Shown piece after piece: positions 30,228 to 41,849 of a stretch of 64,000 bases of DNA; position 1 is the first letter of the stretch; the number at the start of each line of letters is the position of its first letter. The stretch is from Limnephilus marmoratus (Eukaryota > Arthropoda > Insecta > Trichoptera > Limnephilidae), in assembly GCA_917880885.1 (NCBI GenBank), contig OU862915.1, forward strand, positions 35,162,676-35,226,675, given 5' to 3'. Both the position numbers and the translations under genes were made by a program. Under the pieces are notes generated by a model, which did not search any database, was not told the origin of the DNA, and saw nothing but the letters and a program-made list of their open reading frames with translations.

Positions 30228-31430
30228 CATGTAGTGCCATGTCCTCACTTTAAATATGAATTGATGAAAAACCCAGCCCTTCCACACGTTTTCAAAACAC
30301 AATTCCTTCCAAAAATGTATTTTTCATAACTAATACGTTTAATAAAAACTCAAAATAGCGACTTTTCTAAATTATTCATTAAAATTTCGAATAATACACC
30401 AATATTCTACAGATTTTAAGTGGTCCATTTGGGACTTAAGACTTGCAGAGCTACCCTGCTACACATGTAACGGATTATCAGGAATTAGTATTAGATCCGG
30501 GCAAATAAACGTATTTCGATTTGGTCTGCTAATGCCGGAGGTTAAAACAAACCCGACCCATTTGAAAGGGTTAAAAGCTACAACAGAGCCTTTCACGTCT
30601 GTAAATTTGATTTATATATAATTTTGAGTTTGATTAAGTTTCGATTTATTGAAAAGGTCAATTTTAACTTAAATTTTAATTTTAATGAAGATTACACGGT
30701 TTAACACACAAGTTCCGATGTGTAATTGTTATTTCGCGTGACAGATATTTCGCCTGCTGAAAGCATTTTCAAACTGTGGTGAAGCCGATATATTTATATT
30801 AGGACTGCTGAAAATAATGTAAAATAGAATAAATTTTTAAAATAAAATTTTCTTTTGCAGGCACGGATTTAAACTCGCAACCTCTGTTTTTATTTCCAAG
30901 TATTGAATTCACTCAATCACGGGGGCCGTCAGAAAAAGACCCATCAAAAACAAGATAATAATCAAAAATGTTCAATGAAACAATCGGATGGAATCAAGAA
31001 CGAATTATGGGTATGTGAAATTAATATTTTTTATTAAGAATACTTACAGATACGTATTTGAAAAATTTAGTTATAGATAAATTAGTGTATTTTTGTTGCA
31101 CACGAACCGATTCTAAAAACCCTTTGACTTTAAGTCAATTATGTACACTACTCCGCTACAGCCTTCATTAATTTATAACCCTGGAGAACAATGGTGGAAA
31201 ACACAATATATTATATATTACGGTGTACAATGTACATTATTAATGCTAATATTATTTACTCTGGTCTTCTAAGAGCGTAGAAAGGCTGATGGATAAGAAA
31301 CAATGGAGAGAATGGAAGAGAATGAGGGAATAAAGCTTTCATTGACCGGAAAATGGTCTTAAGTCAATAATATCAAATGTTCAAAGAGCCCTAATTAAGT
31401 ATTCATATATTTGTTTTTGTGTTTCGTAGA
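30228..31430. other. Non-coding; one possible decayed tRNA-derived patch
   Basis: No gene. Around 30,860-30,930 the minus strand reads GTTGCGAGTTTAAATCC preceded by a loose tRNA-like stretch, which may be an old SINE or pseudo-tRNA. The remainder is AT-rich and unremarkable. Confidence 0.35.
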
Positions 31431-31575
31431 ACTCACATTGATTTATTGAAGTGAAACTTCTTTAGCACCGTGATTTTGAATGTGCTTCGGCCGCTTTGAT
31501 TATGAGCTCACTTTTCAAGGCTATTGGTTGAGATTGTGTGAGCGAAAGTTTCACTTCTACCGCATGTGAACTGCG
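31431..31575 (-). repeat. Fragment of the 19-kb tandem-repeat element
   Basis: On the minus strand it has GCGCAGTTCACATGCGG, TAGAAGTGAAACTTTCG and later AAAATCACGGTGCTAAAGAAG with TTCACTTCAA. These are the same landmarks as the element at 18,990, here with a single unit instead of five. Confidence 0.6.
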
Positions 31576-31669
31576 CTCGTTTTATCTTAAATTAATTTTA
31601 ATTTTATTTAAACTAAATTAAAAAAACTTTTATTCTTTGTGCAAAACAAGTAAACTCCCCGTACAATAT

Positions 31670-32090
31670 GTAATGCGCACTTTTTCAATCCATAATAGAA
31701 TATGGAACCATTGTTTCGGGAGGAGCAACGATCCCAGCTATTGGTCATGTGGATGTCGTACAGAAAACCATCTTAAAGGTAATACTTAAAAAACATAGTA
31801 TGACTGACACATAACGAAATTATTCAACATGTTTGACGTACTAGATGTACGCCATTTATACATTAAAAAACCGGCACCAAAGTACATTTCGACCGAAACG
31901 ACAAAACTAAATGTAATTAATAGACAAGTGAGGCAAGCGTAAAAAAACATAAATCCTACGGTAAATAAAAGCTTTGGACAAAGACACCACAAATTCCAAG
32001 CAATAAAAGCATTCTACAACATTTCAGTCGGTACAAAAAATGAGGCGAACATTTCAGATTTAAAATTGAAAGATGGATTAGGGAACAAAA
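31670..32090 (+). pseudogene. LINE ORF2 C-terminal fragment
   Basis: Readable blocks are QSIIEYGTIVSGGATIPAIG and VVQKTILKVILKKHSM (frame 1), then FNMFDVLDVRHLYIKK (shifted), then SFGQRHHKFQAIKAFYNISV. These are the standard final domain of Jockey/CR1-group LINEs. There is one frameshift near 31,815 and two in-frame stops. It is truncated at both ends. Confidence 0.7.
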
Positions 32091-32309
32091 AAGCCAAAAT
32101 AACAACAACAAAAAATAATACAAAAAAACAACATAATATAATCGTATTACATAATACCATTACAAAAAACACTTCATTACATGTATGTAATCATCTTTCA
32201 TAATATTTCGATTATTTTTGTCATTGCCACCTTTATTATTGTATTTTATTTTAATTTGATTTTATATTTCTTATTCTGTTTTATTTTTAACAGAGTAAAA
32301 GTTATCGAT

Positions 32310-32580
32310 CTAATATTTAATTAATGCGTACAATACTAGCGAAACTCAATCAAAAAAATTAGAAAAAGATAAATCACATCTGGGGCTCGAACCCAGGACC
32401 TACGATTTAACGGTTCAGTGCTCTATCAACTGAGCTAATGTGTTCCTATCCGATTCGGTCATATTTATAATGACCCGGCAAGTCATAGGTTTTGGGTTCG
32501 AGTTCCAGATGTGACCGTTTATTTTTCTGATTTTTTTCTTTTCAGGTTTTCGATAATATTTTCTTCATTAAATGTTTTTC
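32310..32580. mobile_element. tRNA-bearing foldback element, second locus
   Basis: The ends are inverted: ATTTAATTAATGCGTACAAT plus ACTAGCGAAACTCAATC on the left, and TTTTCGATAATATTTTCTTC with ATTAAAT on the right. Inside the left arm is a full tRNA-like sequence (about 32,373-32,446, minus strand) with B box GGTTCGAGCCC and A box TAGCTCAGTTGA. The right arm has only the T-arm half (GGGTTCGAGTTCC). The flanks match those of the 26-27-kb units although the tRNA body is different. Confidence 0.65.
32373..32446 (-). tRNA. tRNA-like sequence in the foldback element
   Basis: D arm GCTC...GAGC and T arm CTGGG-TTCGAGC-CCCAG are good. The acceptor is only partly paired and the anticodon stem (CTGAA...) does not close, so the amino-acid identity cannot be read. 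Probably a pseudogene. Confidence 0.4.
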
Positions 32581-32589
32581 TGATACCAT

Positions 32590-33800
32590 TTATTTTTTTA
32601 GATATTTATCACGAAGATAAAATTACGAAACGATGCGACGAAAATCGGCTTCACGACTGTGGATAATATATTAGTTATTTTGGCCATTTTCCGACTTAAG
32701 ACCTTATCCCGCTCAAGAACGAAAGAACAAAGGGATTATACAACTAATTCACTAACATAGGTACCCAACGAGTGGAGACATGACGAACATAAATGTGTTA
32801 TGTATGCTGATTTCATTTATTTAAAGGACTGCGATATGAAAATCTAGATCAAGTAGATTCACATTTTGTGAATGCGATCGAATGAACATATTAAATTATT
32901 TATTTATTTTTTTGTGATCATTATTATTGCAACATTTTGTTCAGTATTTTCTCAATTTTCACAACAATCGGCTCCAAATAACAATGATATTTATTTATTA
33001 TGAATACTTAATATTAAACTAACCATTTTATAAAGCATTATTTCATTCATTATTTTCAATGACGGATTAAAACTGTATTTTTTGAAATCTAATGTAGTTT
33101 TATTTTTAATATTTATTTCTCAAGTTTCTGCTAAGTTAACACTGTAATACAAACACGCCTTCTGGGCGTTAAATAAAAAGAGAGTCCCCGAAAGAGTGTG
33201 CAGAGAGGATGTACCACCGAAAGCAAAAGTATAAAACATATTTCATTCAAGTGCGTCGAGGATTAAACTACTTGTCAATATATTTTTTATTAACAAAAGT
33301 TTTGGTGTGAACAGATATTATGTAACTGACGGATCACTTGGTTGACCTCTGCACACGCTTCCAAAGCAGTAGCTTCGGTACATACTCCAATACTGTCGGA
33401 AAGAGAAAGATAATTGCGTAATATGTTTGGTGGCGGATTGAAGGAACATTTATGTTAAAGAGAGATGCATTCACAATACATATTTCCATCAACACACCAA
33501 TTTATTTTTTTCCACCTGTATATTGAAACATGTTTTCCCGTGGGTTGTTTACATACCATCCCGTGAAAAAATGCAAGAAAAAAAGCATTACCGAGCGTGG
33601 GAATCACACCAAAAGGGCTATGAATGCAAAGAACAATAGTACGTTGTTTCTAGATGATTTGAAAACTAACAAGGTATCAAGGAAGCGCAGCTTTCAAGTT
33701 CAGAGTGATTTTTATTGAGTCAATTAAATATACGATTAATAAAAGACGATTTCTTGATCTAGGTGCAGTTTTTTTAATTGAAATAGTTGTTTTTTATCAG
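32590..33800. other. Non-coding; one hairpin-type retroposon tail
   Basis: At 33,150-33,180 the sequence reads AACACGCCTTCTGGGCGTTAAATAAA. This is a small GCC/GGC hairpin followed by an AT-rich tail, resembling LINE 3' ends seen at 46.70 and 48.82 kb. The short open frame at 33,530-33,718 has no recognisable features. Confidence 0.4.
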
Positions 33801-33802
33801 TG

Positions 33803-34365
33803 TTTTACACTAGCTCCACACAGAAGGCCACGAGGAAAATAACATCTTAAGGAAAATAATTCCTTAATCACTTTTGTTTCTTTAGATTTAATATGGTAAC
33901 GCTTTTTACACACTTCTGTCTTTTTCTATTTGTTATTATGTTAGATTTTAATTTTATGCTATCTCATTGTTTCTTTTCCTATGTGATGTTTTATCTCTAT
34001 CTATATAGAAGCACAAACCAAGTATGTTTTGATTAGTTTCATTTTGAATCCTGATGATTCGTGTGTTAAGCGAAACTGGCTAGTCGTAATAAACTAAATA
34101 AATTTCATGTTTTATATCGAAAATAATTCTCCTCAGGGCCTAGGTCATCTTTGATTAGCATCTAGGGATTATTATTTTTGAATGGAGGCTATATTTAGGA
34201 AAGGGAGTAGATGGTGTAAATGGGTGAAGGGTCGGTAAGAATTTGGTGGACAGTGTGTCCAAGAGCGACAGGCTTATTAATCCCACTGCATAATAAGGCG
34301 ATGTTCAAAGAGAGTCCTGCTGGAGAAGTCAAAAGGTTTCCATCAACCAGTCTCTCCCGATATAT
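33803..34365 (-). mobile_element. SINE-like element copy D, interrupted
   Basis: The tail module (ctccacacagaaggcc, about 33,813-33,830) and the body (about 34,118-34,365: CTCAGGGCCTAGGTCATC, GTGTCCAAGAGCGACAGG, CAACCAGTCTCTCCC) are separated by a foreign insertion. The 5' half of the family is missing. Confidence 0.65.
33844..34128 (+). mobile_element. Insertion with 8-bp direct repeats, Penelope-like 3' end?
   Basis: GAAAATAA occurs just before (about 33,836-33,843) and at the end of the insert (about 34,121-34,128), in line with an 8-bp target duplication. Near its 3' end the insert has CCTGATGATTCG...GCGAAACTGGC (34,050-34,080). The CTGATGA...CGAAAC order is that of a hammerhead core, then GTAATAAACTAAATAAA. 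Penelope-like elements are known to carry hammerhead motifs, but no protein remains to confirm this. Confidence 0.45.
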
Positions 34366-34514
34366 AAAAAAATGCAGTGGTATGCCCTCAAATATTGTAG
34401 TTGTACTTTATTCTTTTTTGAATAAATTAATAATTTAAATTAAGTCACAGACCAGTTTGTACATTATTTATTTTATTCCATTCTTCAAACATCGAAAAAA
34501 CAACTATTTTAACA

Positions 34515-34835
34515 ACAACTATAATAATAAATCCATGCTATGAAATTATACAATGCTCTACCAGATCAAATAAAAAATATGAAAGAAATGAATATATTTA
34601 AAACGAAAGTAAAAACATGGCTGATACATCAAAGTGATAATAAAATTACAAACATCATGAAGACGATATAAAGACAATCCACAACCAAATACAAATATTT
34701 TTAAAAACTACAGGCCACCTCAGAACAGGAAATCCTAGTGAGGAGGTCTGTGAAAAAAAAATAATCTCTACTTATACTATACATTATACATACTTGTACA
34801 AACCTTGCTAATGAAACTAATAATAAATAAATACT
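34515..34835 (+). pseudogene. LINE ORF2 last ~45 codons and 3' UTR
   Basis: The frame reads MKLYNALPDQIKNMKEM, then FKTKVKTWLIH, and stops at 34,669-34,671. This is a typical LINE ORF2 terminus, followed by ~160 bp of UTR ending in an AATAAATAAATA tail at about 34,820-34,833. It is heavily 5'-truncated. Confidence 0.7.
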
Positions 34836-34839
34836 TACG

Positions 34840-36020
34840 GCTTATGCCTTGCATTCTACCATATTCGTAATTAGGTCACATAAATTCAGAACCAAAATTC
34901 CAGGAAGGTCCAGATAGCACAATAAATTCTAAAAATCATAAACTCTTTATAGATCGTCATTCACAGACATGATTATTTTTTTTTATTTCATCTTAACTAT
35001 GAACTCAGCGAAAACTTGGCGAATTATCTAACATTTTTAAACAAGTCTTTTACATGAAACCCAACAGCGGATGGCTTATTTTCTGCGGCGGGTTTCGGAG
35101 TGGATGGAAAATCTAATTACCTTTCTCCTTTGCCAACGATTATTCAATTGCAAATGTACATCAAAACAGACGGAGAATAGTCTCCGAGCATTCAAAGATT
35201 TATTTATGTCTTGTCAAGAGGCGGATTTTCCACAGGGCAATGAAATCCCAATTTTCAAAGAAATCAACTATTTTTTTTATTTTTTACCGAACACTCTTGT
35301 GCTATAAAACTGTATCTAAAACTCAGAATTTTTGATAATATTGGTTTTATTCACCAAAATTTATACATATTATAAATAAATGTGTATGTCGGAATTAAGG
35401 CTGGTTTTATGTTTCTGTTCTTTGTTATTACCTCGGTACCTATTATAGTATTTTTTCTAGGTCCCTATTTTAGTATAATTATTATATTTTAGTATGTACA
35501 TATACTTAAACTTGTGGATAATCATGGGATAGTCAGAATTCTTAACAAATCAGTTCCAATTTTCAAAACCACACGAATAAATTCTTCTAAAAAAAGAAAA
35601 TATTATTGTAAAATGCCCGCTTGAGATTAAATTTCAACCAAACGAAGCTTTTTTAAGTATCAAATGAATAAACTTAATTCACTCAATCAAAAATATCACA
35701 ACATCATAAAAAAATACCCAAAATCAAAATAAATAACTGGATACAAGACATACGGAGATCTGAAATAGAATAAACACTAGCAACAACACAACTGCACTGA
35801 AAAAACCAGGTGCATATTTTTTTTCTTTCAGCAACATGACATTATTTAAATAATTCAATTATTTATGTACAATCAATCAAATTTTAATTATGTAAATACA
35901 ATCATCCGCACGAGAGATCCCAGTGACGATATATTATCATCATCTGAATTTGTTATAAAAAATCAACATAATTATACATTGAGTTGCGCAGACCTGGGAA
36001 AAATCGCGACACATTATTAT
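34840..36020. other. Non-coding, nothing recognised
   Basis: A 78-codon open frame at 35,071-35,307 has mixed composition but no motif I know, and I do not call it a gene. The remainder is AT-rich. Confidence 0.35.
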
Positions 36021-36024
36021 ATAT

Positions 36025-36057
36025 GAGGCCCCTAGAAACAAAGACGGAAGTGTCCAC
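36025..36057 (+). repeat. Left TIR of the 1,995-bp transposon
   Basis: 33 bp, exact inverse of 37,987-38,019. Confidence 0.92.
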
Positions 36058-36519
36058 TTTGTCAAATTGTTGGCAAACTGAAAAAAACGTTTAATCAGTC
36101 CGTTATTTATCAATATGGAAGGAACATTTAATATTATGTTAGTAAACCGGTTTAAGAATAATATTTCAAATCATATATGTATCTAAATGCTCTAGTTTCT
36201 TAAAAAAATGCGTTTTTTTGATGGACACTTCCGTTTTTGTTTCAAACATTCGGACACTTGCTGTTTTGTTTCACAAACAGTTGGACACTGCCGGTTTTGA
36301 TTTAAATGACAATTTCGAAGATGTTGCAGTCAATGTAAGAAAACAATATTTAAAATAAGACTTTTTTATTAAAATAATTATAGAAACGGAAATTATATGA
36401 ACAGCTTAAAGTTTTATCAAATTTAGAAATATTCATAAATTCTGAGAAAAAGATATTAGTTTTTTTTTAAATGGTGAAATTACATCCACCATGAAAAAGA
36501 AAAATTAGAAGAGTTAACT

Positions 36520-36700
36520 AAATTATACTTATTATTATACCACCACGATTTTCCGTGACTATTTTGCCAGTTTTATAAAAACATTCCATTATGTGTTGCA
36601 CCCTTTGTTTTGAAATATTTATGCTCTTGAGAAATGTTTGTTGACACACTGGAATTACGGAGCCGCCGGACAATCTAAATGAAATTTTTTTTTGAAATTG
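36520..36700 (-). pseudogene. Transposon protein remnant, HTH-like block
   Basis: Minus-strand residues VCQQTFLKSINISKQRVQHI then MECFYKTGKIVTENRGG match in pattern the VCK..FL.TL.IS...V motif of a widespread family of uncharacterised insect proteins. The region looks helix-turn-helix-like. The frame ends shortly after at about 36,518 with no continuation seen. Confidence 0.6.
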
Positions 36701-37539
36701 TTTTGTTTTGTAAGTGATCAAAAATCAACACCAAAAGCGTGTATTTTTCACAGCAAAAAGATAAACCAGGTAATATTAATTTTACAGTAATATAAAAAAT
36801 ATAAAATATAAAAATATACACATGTAGGATTACAAAGGATTTTTTAAATATTTATATTGAGGGATCGGTAGGATATATAGGTTCAATTAGAAATGCCACA
36901 GAGCCGAACCCTCTGATATGAAAATATCTGGAGTCGGTGAATTATATTCCCATTTGGTCTCTAGTAGGTTGACATGTTGTTCTTGTATTGTTTTGTATTT
37001 ATAATACTTATATAGTGCAATTGCATAGCGTGGATTCACTGGATGATCATTTGGGGAAGTGTATGAAAGGGTTTAGTTTTTCCTTTTTTTTTTTTTTTTT
37101 GGGAGAAAATTTAACCCGGACATTTAAATCTGGTGCAAAAAATTTTTAATAAGGAAATAATAATATCGTATTGTAATTTAAAAAAATATATATTTTAATA
37201 AAAAGTATCGCTATAATATAGTTAGATGTTAAAGTAATAAGCTGTTTCTTATAATACCTACAGACTTATTTTAATGAAAATAGACAGTTTTTATTATTTA
37301 TTATTAAAAAAAACAACATTTATTATCAAAAAACACAATTTAAATTCGAAATGAATCTCTACCAAATGAATTTTCAAAAATTAATTAGTTATTAATTTGA
37401 AATATTATATTAATTATTATAAAATTATTTAAGTCTAGTTATCAAAATACATGGCCTAGCCAACTCGATCCAGATCCTTACAAAAAAAATTGTGAACAAA
37501 TTCAGACAAATCTACAAAAAATTTCATATTTTGACATTG

Positions 37540-37670
37540 CCTACAACATAATGGCGGTTTGCCTCTTTTTCTTGGCAATGTTTGCCTTCCATTTGTGCGG
37601 TTGTTTCACACGTTTCCTCGCTGATTCTGGTGGCAAAACATCGGGGAAAGTTTCCATTCTTGGAATATAT
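37540..37670 (-). pseudogene. Transposon protein remnant, N-terminal basic block
   Basis: Minus-strand residues RKRVKQPHKWKANIAKKKRQ correspond to the basic W.KN/AK.KR start region of the same uncharacterised family, upstream of the VCQQTF block. A stop follows 4-5 residues later (AIML-stop), so this copy does not encode a complete product. The overlapping longer open frame in another phase is a shadow. Confidence 0.55.
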
Positions 37671-37986
37671 AACGTCCACTAACAATAAATGATTATTACA
37701 ACCTAAAAAATAACTTATCAGGGCCACAACTCACTTACGCTTCCGCACGAGTTTGTATGAATTACAGTATGGCAGCCATTATGAATAGAGCGTCCTGATT
37801 GGCTATTTGAAAAACTGCCGCTTTTGTTTCGGAAGGAGGTGGACACTGCCGTATTTGTTTCAACAACAAAACTTTAAAGCCAAAATACTATGGTTTAATG
37901 ACGTTTATGTTACAAATAGAAATATTGTCCAGATAGAGTGAACATTTCTCTATGAAACTGCATATTCAACTCATTTTTGACGTTTG

Positions 37987-38019
37987 GTGGACACTTCCGT
38001 CTTTGTTTCTAGGGGCCTC
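37987..38019 (-). repeat. Right TIR of the 1,995-bp transposon
   Basis: 33 bp, exact inverse of the left TIR, followed by ATAT. Confidence 0.92.
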
Positions 38020-38023
38020 ATAT

Positions 38024-38450
38024 GTAATTATTGCAGAATTAGAAAAGCTGAAAGTAATTATGGCACCAGTAGCTAATATGCAACTAATTGCATATTGGAA
38101 TAAAGGTTCCATGTTTATTATGCCATAGTTGCTGTGATACTGTTAGATTAGTACAATTTACCCCAACTTTTGGTGTCGTGCAATTATTTGGAACATGCAT
38201 ACCAACTATTTGCTTATTTGTAAATTCGACAAACGTCAGTAATTTTACGCAGGAATAACGCACCTCAAAGGCAATCAATTTTTTTTTATTTATTTATCTA
38301 TATAAGGTATGTTTACATTATATTTTTCTATGCTTGTCTCACTAAGGGACATGCATGTGTCGAGACAGGCGTAGAGATACGCAAATGAATATAATACAGA
38401 AGAATATTTAAGAATATCATAAGAATATTTAAGGCTAGTAACCGGCCCGA
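38024..38450. other. Non-coding, nothing recognised
   Basis: Unique-looking sequence with a short inverted motif around the two GAGACA/TGTCTC-like boxes (38,335-38,375). No gene. Confidence 0.35.
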
Positions 38451-38910
38451 AGCATTTGCCGCAAGGAAACACCTGTGGTAGCTACAAGCTCATCATGGAT
38501 TCCTACTCTCTTGCTGCCTTCAAGCTGCTCTCCCAGGCTCTTGTGAGTAACTGACTAACTAATTTCCCTTTTGCCGTGTGTCCCCAAATTCACGCGTATT
38601 TATGATCGATCCCAGAGGGGCTCGATTGAGAGAGATTGTTAGGCTTTTGTCCCCAGAATAGTTAGGCTATTAATCCTACCTGTGCTCAATTGTACTGTTG
38701 TATTTAAATAGTTCCCTCCAATACAAGCAATGTTTACTTCAGCTGTTGTTTTATTGCCCTGACAAGGTACGTGTAGGTTGACTTTATTTTAGGTATTCCA
38801 CACTTGCGCCTAAGAGAACCTACCACCCTGGTGCTGGGAGACTCTATCGCTCTGCCAGACGAATAACTGAGCTAGACCTGCAGCAGAATGTAGACACCCC
38901 CAGCAAGGTG
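38451..38910 (+). repeat. Unclassified dispersed repeat, copy 1
   Basis: It shares a ~110-bp 3' block with 58,760-58,880: TACCACCCTGGTG, CTCTGC.GAC, TGAGCTAG and CAGAATGTAG with a C-run. Upstream it has an ATG (38,494) opening MDSYSLAAFKLLSQAL, followed at once by GTGAGT, a good splice-donor sequence. A TTTATTTTAG acceptor-like site precedes the shared block. It could be the 5' leader of a retroelement or a decayed gene exon. Confidence 0.45.
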
Positions 38911-39074
38911 TGCTATAAAGATATTAATTTGAATACAATGAAAACAGAAAGATGATTGAAAGCGTGGGTAAATCCCATAAAGAGAGTTAACTTAAAAATA
39001 TAGGAAGAGATTAAGTAAAGTAGTAAATCCTGTCAAATCTATTTATTGAGTTAGCTTATACAGGATTTCATTAT

Positions 39075-39340
39075 TTTAATTTGTTTTATATGGGTAAGGA
39101 CGTACGTAAATTGATATTTCTGTCTATTTCTAATTTTTTTACAGATGTTTGTAGTAGAGTGACATCCAATACTTATAATACATTTCTTCAAATCTTGTTT
39201 GAATTTGGTCATTGTTTCTGTTTGTCTGGTAGTGTATTGTGTAGTTTGAAAACTATGTATTTAAAGTGTCTTTATCCAAAGGTGGTTTTAGAAAAAGGAG
39301 TTTGGTGAAGTTCTTTGTTTTTGACTCGGGTATTGTGTAT
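39075..39340 (-). pseudogene. LINE ORF2 C-terminal scrap
   Basis: Minus-strand frames give SKTTFG, stop, RHFKYIVFKLHNTLPD, then in a shifted frame TKFKQDLKKCIISIG. This is the usual KLYN.LP....FK..LK signature of LINE termini. It is very decayed. Confidence 0.5.
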
Positions 39341-39344
39341 CGTT

Positions 39345-40850
39345 TGTGTTGCTTTGTGTAGGGTTTTATTGTTTTTATGTAAATTAACTTAGATGGATCT
39401 TGCGTAGAGCTGTTTAATGTCCATAACTTTGAAAGTAATCGGGGTGGTATGATTGTTATATGACATGCATGTTCATTAATCTACAAAATATATGAAAAGT
39501 CATTTTCGTGAAACAAAATATATTGTTTTATTTTTATTTTTAAATGACAGTACTGATTTCCTGAAAAGGTTACATTTCCTTATTCCTCGTTATATTTACT
39601 CATCCGCCTCTCTTGTGAAAATAAATTAATTTAAACTTCGTCTCACTGGATGATCGTAAAAAATGTGGCCGAGGATAAGAAATGAAAGGACATTTTAAAA
39701 AGCTTAAATGAGAGGTATTGAAATGGAACTTTTTACATTTGTTTTTAACATTAACGTAAATTAGTTGGAAATACACCCTTCACCTCCATAAACAACCACA
39801 CTTGGAGAAATGCAAAATTTATTTTTTACTTACTAACCTGTCGAACTAACTTTGAAGAAAAGAAAGAAAGAAAGAAAAATCAGTATCAATACATAATAGT
39901 TTACTTCTGTATGAATGAAAGATTAATTTAAAATTGAACACTATTTGTACGTACTGCGATGCACTATTATTTTTGGTTGACATTATGCATGTACACTTAA
40001 TAATAAATAAAAAAAATCATCCAGTTCGCAAAGATCTTGAAAGCTTGCAAAAATATATTTTTGGATGGGAAGATTTTCGGTTGAAAATTAGTTTTAATTG
40101 TACAATAATGAAGAATTACTTCAATATCTCTATAAAAGAAGGTTTAAATTTCTGATATTATTATTTAAGTTTGCCTGTTTTCATATGTTACATCAATAGG
40201 TATTTTTATTTAATATTTAAGCATTTATTTATTTTTAATTTTTTTATTTCTTTTTATTGAGGAAACAAAAGTCATAAAGTAAAATAATTTTATAACAATA
40301 AAATTTTATGTGTTGTAGACCAATAAAGTTCCATTATGTTAAATATTGGCTTAGTATTTTTACCTACTTAACTTAAACCCGTCTGGTTCAATATATTCGC
40401 ACCTGACAATCCGAAAGCCTCAGTTTCGGGCGAAAATTCTGAAACCGTCACTTTGGATCCAGATTGTAAAATATCTATGCAAGATAGCTTTCATATTTCA
40501 AAGACAATAAGAAGCATTATTTTGTTCTCTCTCTGGTTAAAAGAAAAAATACATATGTTTGCATGAGAGAAAGAGAGATATCTCGCTTTTAAAATGTATG
40601 GTCGCTCGGAACGTTTTTGGTCTTATGAAATTACGTGATGCGAAATTATGCGATTACGTGTTTTGGGATGTATTTATTCATAAACAAGCAGACAGGTTAA
40701 ATGACAAAAAGAAAAAAAAATAAACGTAAAAAAGAAGAACATGAAACATAATAAAGAAAAACGTAAAATTGTTAACAAACATGGTTATAATATTTACTAT
40801 AGTTGATAATAATATAATTTTCACAAAAAAAAAGTATTTTAAGTTATTAA
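39345..40850. other. Non-coding, nothing recognised
   Basis: AT-rich. A 73-codon frame at 39,934-40,155 is not recognised and is probably chance. A small GAAAGAAAGAAAGA microsatellite lies at 39,858-39,877. Confidence 0.35.
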
Positions 40851-40854
40851 TTTA

Positions 40855-41370
40855 TTAAGCTGCATTTTATATGATTTCAAGTCATGGTTGAAAATGTCCA
40901 CATCTCGTAAAGCATTGTAAGTTTCACAGATACCTATTACAGAGTTTTGCGCGTATTTAGTAAATAAGTCGTTCGATTTACTTATTAATATAATTATATA
41001 TTCAGTTTTATTTTATGCATGTATTAAAAATTAATTATTATCCAAGATGTTAAGATTACTGATATTATTTTGAGCAAAAAAACTGAAAATTTTCTTTTAT
41101 GTATATGAAAAAAGGCAACAGAGACCCTTTTTTACAACACATAACTTCAGGAACCACTGATCAAAGTAAGTCTTGTAAATTATAAATAAATTAATGAGTG
41201 GTGGCCCTAGATGCGATCCTTGAGGAACACCGGATGTGACTTAATTAGGAGAGGACTCATAACTATCGACTTGTACATATTGAGTGTGAAATATATGATA
41301 TAAACCATCTCATAATAAACATCCTGTGTAGTTTTAATCTGATATTAAAACGTATATATAAATGTGGGAA
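40855..41370 (-). pseudogene. Decayed LINE reverse transcriptase pieces
   Basis: Minus strand, 5' to 3': WFISYISHS (about 41,310), then TSGVPQGSHLGPPL (about 41,190-41,250), the RT block that precedes the catalytic YADD. After a gap without the middle of the protein come KYAQNSVIGICETYNAL and DVDIFNHDLKSYK (about 40,865-40,965), the C-terminal end. Most of the palm and thumb has been deleted. Confidence 0.6.
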
Positions 41371-41524
41371 CTTTTCTGATTAAAAAAAATTAATAGTTCT
41401 GACAAATTATGAATATATAGAATACTTTGTTATATATGAAGGATCACATGGGGACTATTGCATATATTTGTGTATTTCTATATTAATCTACAATGTAAAA
41501 ACTTGTTCCCGTTTTCTTTTTACG

Positions 41525-41845
41525 TGTCAATTTGGTAGGCGGGAACCTTTATTGGATAACCAACACCTCTGCAATAGGTCAACTAAAGTGTTTCGCTACG
41601 TTTGGTGATTTAGCAGAGGCGCCCGGGTTCATGGGGTGAGGTTTGTCTAGGTATTGGAGGCGGATGACCAGGACACACTGAACCCCAGATTCCTACCCAC
41701 TGCTTAAAACCTTTTTCTTCCCAAAACTCTCCTCTCCTTCCTTTCCTTAAAAAACCTTCCAAACAGCATCCCCAAAGATGACATAGGCCCTGAGGGAAAT
41801 TATTTTTCTCGGGGCCTCCTGCGTGGAGCTAATGTAAAAAAAGAC
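41525..41845 (+). mobile_element. SINE-like element, copy E
   Basis: Plus strand: GGATAACCAACACCTCTGC, GCCCGGGTTCATGGGGTGAG, a C/T-rich stretch, then the full shared tail with hairpin (AGGCCCTGAGGGAAATTATT...CTCGGGGCCT), CGTGGAGCTAATG and an A-run at 41,833-41,840. Confidence 0.75.
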
Positions 41846-41849
41846 ATAC

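Larger units (their letters stand above)
36025..38019 (-). mobile_element. 1,995-bp TIR DNA transposon with ATAT duplication
   Basis: Perfect 33-bp terminal inverted repeats (36,025-36,057 and 37,987-38,019) start GAGGCCCCTAGAAAC and end AAGTGTCCAC. Both are flanked by ATAT (36,021-36,024 and 38,020-38,023). The inner motif GGACACTNCCGTNTTTGTTTC recurs several times just inside both ends (36,230-36,300 and 37,800-37,865) and probably forms transposase-binding sites. Inside are two minus-strand coding remnants in the order expected for one gene, separated by AT-rich DNA. This looks like an internally deleted, non-autonomous copy. I cannot place it in a named superfamily. Confidence 0.85.

Noticed and set aside
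35071..35307. 78-codon frame as a possible small gene
   Set aside because: No start context, signal, motif or repeat support; length is within chance expectation for this much sequence.
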